This document shows, one piece after another, positions 9,058 to 16,974 of a DNA stretch of 20,000 nucleotides; the first letter of the stretch is position 1; every line of letters starts with the position of its first letter. This DNA comes from Sphaeroforma sirkka (lineage: Eukaryota; Opisthokonta; Ichthyosporea; Ichthyophonida). Under the pieces are notes generated by a model. It did no database searches. It was not told the origin of the DNA and saw only the letters and a program-made list of their open reading frames with translations. Made by a program: the position numbers and the translations under genes. The stretch lies in assembly GCA_001586965.3 (NCBI GenBank), contig LUCW03000837.1, forward strand, positions 1 to 20,000. Reading direction: 5' to 3'.

Positions 9058-9750
9058 CTAATTTCCGCTCAAGATTTGAAGCCCAGAGGGCAATGTAACA
9101 ACACCAATCATTAATGTCGTGTCCTTTCTTGGTGTGTTAGTGATGTGTTGTGGATCGTGGGTGGGATTCAAAATCTGCGGATGATAACAGTAATGGGTAT
9201 ACAGTGTGCGTGCAGTTTGGTTGTGTGATTTTCGTGCGAAGTGCGTATTGTCCCTACTTATGTGATTAGCGACCACGTTGTGTGCGTCTGGTACGTGTTT
9301 TGCGCTGGTGAAGTCGTGCGTGGATTTCGATCTCCCCTAGGAGATGTAAGAAAGCGAGCATTTCTGGTACGTTCGATGTTCGTGTGGCGACGTTCGCGAT
9401 TGCGCCTGCGTTGTCGGACATCACTGTCACGGTATAGCCTGCGAATTTGTGGGCGAAGAGGCCAGCGAGGTATACGATGGTCAATAGTTCCAGGGACGTT
9501 ATCGCACGACATTCGTCCGATTGGGTGGCTTCTGTTGCAAATTATTGTATGCGTGTGTGGTTGCGGTGTCGACGTGTGGCGGCGGAAAGGGGTACAGTGG
9601 CCGTGTCATAAGCGAGCTACCCTTTCAACTATTTAGCGTCTTGTACCATGTATGCATATCGTCGCGTATTTCCTGGGGTATGCGACGGTGCTAGTACAAG
9701 CGCTGCACAAATGGGCGTCCCGCAGGGTATATAGCTGATAGCCAGGAGTT
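9058..9750 (-). mobile_element. Fossil RT-connection/RNase H segment, possibly DIRS-like retroelement
   Basis: Minus-strand reading gives, in order, a GRPFVQRLY block (near 9695-9725) like the link between reverse transcriptase and RNase H. Next is an RNase H-like region with SLELL (about 9490) and VTVMSDNAGAIAN (about 9415), and a distal HVP…N…A..ISR block near 9270. Acidic residues in ELL and SDN correspond to known RNase H catalytic positions. GRPF-type links and SDN motifs are common in DIRS/Ngaro-type elements, but gypsy-like elements are not excluded. The element is broken, with several breaks. No tyrosine recombinase was recognised. It adjoins the transferase remnant on the same strand. 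Confidence 0.55.
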
Positions 9751-9879
9751 TGCCATTCATTGAAGCGATGTCGTGATATGATGCCCTGGCTTTTGTATTT
9801 CAGTCAAACAGTAGGGCCGCGTACTTCTCACGTTTGGTTTTGTGTGATGTTTATTGTCTTGTCGATGCCTCCCAGCTAC

Positions 9880-10562
9880 CGCTCAAAAGTGGACAAACCT
9901 ACAAAACCGAGCCCTAAAAAACGCCCAACCTACCAGCTTCTCAGTCACAACCGCAGCCGCCAGTACCCGAACACCTTTTGACAAAAGAGGTGGGCCGCAC
10001 GATGCCGGACAAAACTCTTCATGAAATGGATGACATAACTCCGGTATGGCTCTTCTTCCGAGCAATTTTCCCCAACGGCAAGCCCCCATCCCAATCAGTA
10101 TTGAAAAAAATACTGGCATGCCCAACCAGTCCTCAATCGCCACCATTTTCTCTGGTATCTTCCGTCTAGATCGGTATCTCAACCAAATCGCCGCGGAAGC
10201 TCCACCAGTTTCATCCGCCTTTGTGTTCCTAGCGACGCTGTCGCCCAGGTAAAACGACATGCAGCACTTACATGGAAATGGCAGCTTGATGAAAACATCG
10301 ACCCCCGCTCCCAACAACATCCCGACGCTACGAAAGCAGCTTTAATCTATTATCTCCGCACAAAGCGGGAGGCCCGCTGCACACATGAACGAGCGCCAAA
10401 AATTCTTGACCGCAGCATGGATGCACTACTGATCCCACTTGTCAATTCCACTATCGCAGACATCCTCCAATCTAACGCGGATCATCTCCAGAAGGCTTAC
10501 CAAGCAAAGCATAATGCAAACTTCTTCGCACCTAACCCGAAAATCCCGGAGTTTGGATTCAA
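9880..10562 (+). pseudogene. Unrecognised broken ORF, plus strand
   Basis: Protein-like sequence is open only in pieces and in more than one frame. It begins with a Lys/Pro/Ser-rich part (from about 9880), then a part with TLHEMDDITPVWLFF (about 10015-10060). A longer open run follows (10168-10605) with LTWKWQLDE, AALIYYLRTKREARC and MDALLIPLVNSTIADI. No domain is recognised. The region is richer in G+C than its surroundings. It probably belongs to a decayed mobile element. Similarity in character seems to stop near 10562, where a minus-strand ORF begins to look real. Confidence 0.35.
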
Positions 10563-10830
10563 GGTTGGTTGTTTTTGCACAGAGGTTAGTGAGCATTTGG
10601 TGTAAGGTTGATTTCCATTGGTCATCAGTCAAAGGCTCCTTGGAGACGAGCCTATCATTGTTCGGGGTTGTTAGAGCCGGTCCCAAAATTTGATTGAGAT
10701 TGGCCTGTAGAGTACTGACCTGGGCAGAGAGGTTTGTGATCGATTTTTGTATGTCCAATTTCCATTGGTCATTGAGTAAGGAGCCGTTGGGGACGAACGT
10801 CTCAATTGGGGATTCGGCCTGGCCCGACAT
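10426..10830 (-). CDS. Coiled-coil ORF with internal repeat, unrecognised (possibly ORF1/gag-like)
   Basis: A 134-codon open frame starting with ATG at 10830. Residues 1-96 are acidic/amphipathic with heptad-like leucines. They contain a 49-residue duplication: NDQWKLDIQKSITNLSAQ (20-37) is repeated as DDQWKSTLHQMLTNLCAK (69-86). The duplication is visible in DNA as ATTTCCATTGGTCAT at 10611 and 10758. Residues after about 96 overlap the opposite-strand ORF and probably are not genuine. Coiled-coil first ORFs are usual in non-LTR and DIRS-type elements, and the RNase H remnant lies downstream on the same strand, so a mobile-element origin is likely. Function is not known. Confidence 0.4.
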   Translation of the reverse strand: MSGQAESPIETFVPNGSLLNDQWKLDIQKSITNLSAQVSTLQANLNQILGPALTTPNNDRLVSKEPLTDDQWKSTLHQMLTNLCAKTTNLESKLRDFRVRCEEVCIMLCLVSLLEMIRVRLEDVCDSGIDKWDQ

Positions 10831-11040
10831 TTTTCGCGGATGTGGGAGTGTGGGTCCCCAGACTCCCTACTGTATTTTATTTTTTTTGATTGGAAATACA
10901 AATTTCAAGTCAACGTTTTGGTGGGGTCTGTGGGTTTTTTTTGTAAGTGGTATTCAGTTTCTACACTGGTGACCTACTGGTCACCGAGATTTACGTTTCG
11001 GAGACGAAAATTTGAATCAAAGGTCCATCGTGAAAAATAA

Positions 11041-11237
11041 ATATGGGGAAGTCTTAAGTGAATCAGTAATCAGAGGATGAGGAAGTTCGGGGGTGGCTGG
11101 GTGAAGGGATTTGCTTTGAGGAATGCTTCCATCTATAGAAGAAGAAATGTGAAATTAATCCGCGAAGTTCGGTGGTGGCTGGGTGGAAATCTTAGCGATG
11201 TAGATATTGAATATAGATAAATAAAAATTATATATTC
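11041..11237. other. A+T-rich spacer with short repeat
   Basis: No gene. The phrase GAAGTTCGG(G/T)GGTGGCTGGGTG occurs near 11081 and again near 11165, a loose duplication of about 84 bp period, similar to the 82-bp period of the tandem repeat next to it. Confidence 0.4.
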
Positions 11238-11401
11238 GATATAAACCCATATCCTGTCGGAACATATATTGTGCAAGAAGTGTTTATTATTGTAAAGTAT
11301 CTTATTTATATGATATATTGATATAAACCCATATCCTGTCGGAACATATATTGTGCAAGAAGTGTTTATTATTGTAAAGTATCTTATTTATATGATATAT
11401 T
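11238..11401. repeat. Perfect 82-bp tandem duplication
   Basis: Units 11238-11319 and 11320-11401 are identical over all 82 bases (start GATATAAACCCATATCCTGT, end TATGATATATT). Identity without any difference implies a very recent duplication, or an assembly artefact. Confidence 0.95.
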
Positions 11402-11565
11402 AATTACCATGTGCTCTTAAAAATATTCTGACAATGTTTCTGCCAAAATATAAGCGGTAATATATTTCGAGTCCCTGGAGTTTTAGGGTTTAAGTCTCAT
11501 GAAATTAGTCTAAACACGATCTACGATGATATCGCGTGCGTTGGTGACCAAATTAAATAAATCCA

Positions 11566-12173
11566 GTGTATTTACACGGTTATGGAGGGACAGGAGGAAC
11601 TGTTCTTGTATCACAAATTTCGTCTACATTACTCTTGGGCGGTCTAGCTTTTACCGGTGTGGCGACTAAGTTTGAGACTGGTGAATTTATGTTTATGGTT
11701 TCGAAATGGATTCCGAGGGATTGTGATATTTTAATCGGGTTCGACAAGCTACAATCGCATCTTATCGGAACTATGTGGGATATATCCGTCACTCCGGCAC
11801 AGTTTCCACTGCAGTTACCTCTTTCGCAAACTGTCATGTTTTTGGTTTCAAAAACACCTGATTATGTAACACCGATGGACGAGCCACGAGTTTCGGAACT
11901 TGATTTAGAGGTCAAGGAATACGGCTTTATAGGGTTAGATCGCGTCGCGTTGCTACTCAACATGTTACCGGACAGGTGCAACAGATGAAGGATGAGTTCA
12001 ACAATGTGCGTTTCGATTTTAACAGTACAAAAAAGGCTAAGCTGCAGATTAAAAAAAGAGCGCAGCCATCACGACATATCTATTTTACGCAGGATCCGGT
12101 ACCAAGAAAGTAGAGCTCCTAAAAGTAGCGCAACTTCTCTACCGCAGAAAGGCTGAGCTTGGGAACAAATATG
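11566..12173 (+). mobile_element. Fossil retroelement piece with retropepsin-like tail
   Basis: An open run of 140 codons (11566-11988) holds CDILIGFDKLQSHLIGTMWD. This resembles the ILGMDxL…W end of retroviral-type aspartic proteases of Ty3/gypsy elements. A Lys/Arg-rich stretch follows up to the direct repeat at 12174. A related segment occurs in the fossil at 19.69-19.75 kb, also on the plus strand, so both come from one family. The piece is broken and incomplete. Confidence 0.5.
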
Positions 12174-12512
12174 TGTAAACTTCGATGGAAAATTACTAGG
12201 TTTCAAACTATATTAAACTAAAATACAATTTAGTCAGTTAGGATTTAGCAGTGGTAGCTTGTGTAAGAATGATCGGGACTGCCTCTTGTTAAGAGCCTAA
12301 ATATCCTCGATCACACAGGGCGTACCTCTAGCTGTTCTTTATTGAATAATTTTCACTAGAAGTACTAAGTGTTCATGACCACATGCCTAATTTGTAGATG
12401 GAAATAATAACGTAAGTCACGTTAATACATTAGCTGATATAAATAAAGTTCCATCTGAAGAAAAGTTAAAAAAAGAAAAAGACTTATTGGATTTTGGAGA
12501 TTGGTGGGAGGA
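12174..12512 (+). repeat. Direct repeat A, left copy
   Basis: A 339-bp copy of 15960-16297, starting TGTAAACTTCGATGG and ending GGGAGGA. I count eight substitutions and one one-base length difference between the copies. It could be an LTR, as it starts with TG and carries AATAAA hexamers, but it lacks a matching CA end in this orientation. A plus-strand open frame through its right end suggests it may be coding-derived instead. Confidence 0.9.
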
Positions 12513-12669
12513 CTAAAATCTATAAGTAGTAGTTCGGAGATTATAAAATTAAGTTTATAATATCCTACATCTACTAATGTCTCAAATAGGTCCAAGTAGA
12601 TGAGTCATACCAAATACTCAGGCTATTGGAGCCATCAAAGTGAATTTAGAACACTTTGGAAATATTGGA
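12513..12669. other. Unique spacer between repeat A (left) and inverted repeat C
   Basis: About 157 bp of A+T-rich sequence with no coding signal. It sits between the left copy of repeat A and the inverted repeat, and has no counterpart after the right-hand copy of C. It may be the 3' end of the minus-strand fossil. Confidence 0.5.
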
Positions 12670-12773
12670 AAAAAAAGAGCTTGTACTAAATTATTTAAAA
12701 TACAAATAAAAAACCAATGTATTATCTCAATTGATCTTGATATTTTAGACTGACCGGAGGCCGTATTTCTACA
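12670..12773 (-). repeat. Inverted repeat C, left copy
   Basis: Read on the minus strand from 12773, this matches 16298-16400 read on the plus strand. It starts TGTAGAAATACGGCC and runs to GTACAAGCTCTTTTT, with only about one length difference in a T-run. On the minus strand it directly follows the reverse transcriptase region. Confidence 0.9.
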
Positions 12774-15700
12774 CTGATACATTATACGACAGGTCCGCAA
12801 ATAGTTCCATCATAACTTGTTGGAAGAAAGAAGGTAACATGTGGCCTTCAGGTGCACCTTTAAACTGGTACTTCTTACCTTGCCAAGTAAAGGAAAAGTA
12901 TTTCCTATGAGGCTGATATATTTGTAGTTGATGGAATGCAGCTTTTAAGTCTATCTTGGAAAAGATAGTCGCACCCTCCATTTTGCGTAGTATCTCGCTT
13001 ATCTTAGGTAAGGGAAAACTATGTTGCGGAATTAGTTTGTTGATTGGCGACAGGTCTAGTACTACTCTTATTTTACTAAACGTTCCATCAGATTTATATT
13101 GATCGACCGCTAAGAGAGCTAAGTTAACTGGGGTTGCATCATAATTGATTTCAATTCGACCCTGTTTTAACCAATCTTCGATTTGGGTTTTGACAACGTC
13201 TTTGTGTCTCCAACTCACGTAGTTATGTGAAGGACACTTTAACTTAGAGAAGTCGACGTTTGTTAAGTCAAGTCTAACGTACCCATTAGAGAACTTAAAC
13301 ATACACCAGTCAGTTATTGCAATCTTCCTGTTTTGTATAATTAAGTCCATAATTATATCGGTAAAGTGCGGAATCATATCCTTTGCTTCACCTTCCGGAG
13401 GTTTAGGTATCTTTAACATATTATCATCTGACTGATCTTTATTCGGGTCTAGCCCATTAGGTAGACCAGTGAGTGTTATACCTAAACTGAGAAGATCAGC
13501 CATACCTATAATTAAGTCGTATTTCTGAGACATGTCAGTAACGATTAGGTGAGTCTTCACTTCTCTTCTATCTGACAGCATTATGTGTGCATAGTCAATG
13601 GCTTGTTCGCAAGTAGTAACTTTGCCATTTCCCAAGATTAAATCAGTTGTTTCGTTATGGACAGCCATATCTGTAGCGTAGGCTACTCGGCGTGAGATAG
13701 CAGAGACTTCAGCCCCTGGATCAAATAGTGCCATAACTTTTTCTCCATTTACGAAAACTGTTTGAAAGATACGTTCATCTCCTTTGGTATAGATTTTATT
13801 GAACATTTTCTCATAATCTTGCTCTAGTGCACACATATGGTACTGTCAGTGCTTAACTTGGACGTCCGGTAAGTCCTTGCAATCCTCTTTGTGCCAACCG
13901 TTAGTACCCTTGCAAATAGCATACTCTTTCATATAGTGTCCAAAATCTGGCTTGCCTGGTGCACACTTAACAGGGTCGTGTCTACCATTCCACTTGCCAT
14001 TACGTTTTGTGAGGTTGTAGCCACACTTCTTGCAAGGCGCTCTCACCTTCTTTTCACCTTTCGGTTCGGTAGAAGTAGAGCCAGTACCTCTCAATAGTAG
14101 TGCGAGGTTTCTTAGTACTACGCGCAGTATTAGTCTCTACTGCGTTTCGCTTAGTGGGCTGGGTGTAGCTCGTGGTACTAAGTACTCTAGTAGAGGAATT
14201 GGTATGCTTGTGAACTATCTTCTCAAAGACAGACCAAGGCATAGATCGCAAATCACCATAGGCGATGATGTCATCATTGACTTTCTTAAAGAGGTTAGCT
14301 CCCAAAGTCTCCATCATCTGACGAATTAATAAATATTCGCCAGTATAGGTACGACCACCCATCCGAGTATTCATATGTGTCATATGAGCTAGAGCACCTC
14401 AAATAGTGGTATCGTTCGCAAAGAACTTGCGAGACTCTAAAAGTTCACGGTCACGTGCATCTTCAAAAATGGTGTTAAGTATATTATCACGCAACTGGTG
14501 CCAGGGTAGGGCTTTCCAGTTGGGCTCATGTGCCTTCAAGATAGTTCGCCATTCACCTGGCTCACAAAAAATGAATAAAGGCATTCATCATCTGCTTATC
14601 CTTAAGACTGGCAGACTCCTTAAGTTGGTTGAAGGCCTTCAGTGTCTCCACTGTACTCTCATTAGTGGAGAAATCGACATCAGCTTGCGCGTTACCTAGC
14701 TGCTTTATAAAGCTTGGTTCTAAGTGTTCACGAGGCTCATGCTCAGTGCTACGGGCTGCTAGTGCCAAGATGGTGTCTATTTCCTTTCTCTTGTTATCGA
14801 TTAGATAGCGAATGTTATCCGCTTTCCTATCGTCAAGGTCAGAGTCATTCAATAGACGGTCCTCAAGGACTTGCATACCAGAGCGTAATAGCCTGAGACG
14901 AGTATGTCTGGTTCTCACTTCCTCATCCTCAGGATTAGAGCGGGAACTCTCTAACGAGGTACTGGTGTAGAGATTGCCAAAATCGTGATTACCAGGGTTA
15001 GTTGGCAAATGAGGGTCGATATTACGAGGATGGTAAGCCTCATCGAGTTCCATACGATCATGTCCTCTGACAGGGTTGGGTTTGTCAAGAGGATGGTCAA
15101 TGGTAGCATCAGAGCTATAGAGATTAAATTTTGAAATATTCTCTCTCTCGCCAGTGGTAACTGGCTTAGTGGTAAACATACTGGCTGGTAAACCAGTAGG
15201 TCTCGGGTTCGAAACTGGGCCCGAACTTTTCTTCTTCTTCGGTATAGGAAGAATATCAGCCAAGTGGGACACGATAGAGGGGTCCACAACTGCTGATGCC
15301 GCTAACTCCTTCAAGAGCGCTTCAGTGCGGTTCAATTGGCGTCGAGATTGAGAGGATCCAACCACTCGTTGACGAGTTATGGCGTCCTCAGCTTCGGCCC
15401 CAAGATTTGAGCTGAATGGAATGGCTTCTCCATCGATGGCGAAACCGAAATTTTCGGACAGGTCCAATACTTCCTTTTCACTCCGGATTTGTGCTGGAGT
15501 GTCCTTTAGATGTGGAGTTATAATGCCCCGACATTCGTATCCACGAATTTTCCAGCCTTTCGACGTTTATCCCCAATATTTGACGGCACGTGGTCAGGGG
15601 GGGGCAAGCTGGGGTCCTGAGCTTCACTCCTAGGTGATACACGGACGCTGGCGAGCCTTTCCGCGGTAGTAGATACCTCTTCTTCCAAGGCTTTAGGATC

Positions 15701-15959
15701 CGACGAGTCATCCTCAGAATAATCCTCTGTACCAACCTCAGAATTTGCTTCCCCAACAGTTTCCTCGGCAGGCTCAACTCCAGACAGGCTAGGTATTTCC
15801 ACAGGGACCTCAGGAACCTCGGCAGGCTTAGCAGGCTTAGAGCTAGCGGCTCCCTTGCCTTTAGAAGTACCCTTAGCCATAGTATTTGCTGGATAGTAAA
15901 TCGATGTCAGACAGTCTAGAAGCAGTACACTACTGTAACTACTAAATAACTGAAAAATA

Positions 15960-16297
15960 TGTAAACTTCGATGGAAATTACTAGGTTTCAAACTATATTA
16001 AACTACAATACAATTTAGTCAGTTAGGATTTAGCAGTGGTAGCTTGTGTAAGAATGATCGGGACTGCCTCTTGTTAAGAGCCTAAATATTCTCGATCACA
16101 CAGGGCGTACCTCTAGCTGTTCTTTATTGAATAATTTTCACTAGAAGTACTAAGTGTTCATGACCACTTGCCTAATTTGTAAATAGACATAATAACGTAA
16201 GTCACGTTAATACATTAGCTGATATAAATAAAGTTCCATCTGAAGAAAAGTCAAAAAAAGAAAAAGACTTATTGGATTTTGGAGATTGGCGGGAGGA
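15960..16297 (+). repeat. Direct repeat A, right copy
   Basis: The right-hand copy of the 338-bp repeat, lying just upstream (minus-strand sense) of the gag start at 15880. It continues without a break into repeat C at 16298. In the left copy, the sequence after A is instead the spacer followed by C turned around. Confidence 0.9.
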
Positions 16298-16400
16298 TGT
16301 AGAAATACGGCCTCCGGTCAGTCTAAAATATCAAGATCAATTGAGATAATACATTGGTTTTTATTTGTATTTTAAATAATTTAGTACAAGCTCTTTTTGT
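16298..16400 (+). repeat. Inverted repeat C, right copy
   Basis: The plus-strand partner of 12670-12773. With the end of repeat A it forms a 57-codon open frame (16176-16346, stop TAA at 16347). That frame reads a Lys/Glu-rich stretch, then LLDFGDWREDVEIRPP and SLKYQDQLR, which looks like the C-terminal end of a polyprotein. Confidence 0.85.
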
Positions 16401-16974
16401 TTGACCTCCGCTCAGCCAACCAGATGTGCCAGTCTGATGATGGCAAGTCGGTAATTCTTGATAAGTGGCCAGTTATTGGTTAAGACAAGAACTAAGGACA
16501 TCAAGAGTATTTTTTTTTATACTTTTTTTTTCTAAAGATAGGATTTTACTAGTTTTAGTAATTCATGCGACGAAACAAGTAATACTAGTTTCGAAGACAA
16601 CGATAACGAAAACATAAACAAAATTCCTTCGGCGAAATCAGTACTGGGAGGATGATATATAGGCAATGTCTCAGCCTTACAATCCCCCAGAGTATTGCTG
16701 ATTTCTATGAGGCATACCTAACTTTATTACCAGACTAAAATTCGTATATAAAAAAACTTATTAAAAGACTTTAAGATTTTATTACGTTTAGTAGCTCTAA
16801 GATGTTTATACCGCCTTAAGAGACCGATATCTACAGCGGGCTCAGCGCACGCAATAATTATCGGCTGATCATTTCCGCATCGACGCTCTTGTGTACCAGA
16901 TAGGAAGGAGGATTATATACTCAACTATGGCTACCCCTACTCACATGTTAGCAAAGGACTAACTGGGCCCTGCA
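16401..16974. other. Spacer between two fossil elements, no gene
   Basis: A+T-rich, with T-runs near 16509-16530 and no open frame of note. It may contain the end of the right-hand fossil element, but no terminal repeat could be identified. Confidence 0.35.

Larger units (their letters stand above)
12174..16400 (-). mobile_element. Fossil Ty3/gypsy-type retroelement with mixed direct and inverted end repeats
   Basis: Minus-strand order is gag (about 15880 to 13850), then protease and reverse transcriptase (about 13836 to 12774). The gag part opens with a Lys/Ala/Pro-rich start (MAKGTSKGKG), then an acidic stretch, a long polar middle and a Cys/His finger-like region (CKKCGYN…HDPVKC…CKGTNGWHKEDC) near 13870-14030. 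The pol part has a D-x-G-A protease motif (FDPGAEVSAIS), a YDLIIGM tail and RT blocks LDLSPINKLIP, FSKIDLKAAFHQLQI and FQQVMMELF. RNase H and integrase are not seen. A 338-bp repeat is direct at both sides (97.6% identical), and a ~103-bp repeat is inverted. The element is broken, with several breaks. If the direct repeats date from its arrival it is fairly young. Confidence 0.75.

Noticed and set aside
9241-9636. 131-codon plus-strand open frame
   Set aside because: Arg/Cys/Val-rich with no domain; antisense to the RNase H-like block on the minus strand.
9883-10320. 145-codon minus-strand open frame as a possible reverse transcriptase upstream of the RNase H remnant
   Set aside because: No RT motif is present; the opposite strand looks more protein-like across the same bases.
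12174-12512. Firm call of repeat A as a standard LTR
   Set aside because: No TG…CA end pair, no convincing primer-binding site or polypurine tract next to it, and a coding-like frame crosses into C; left as an undecided direct repeat.
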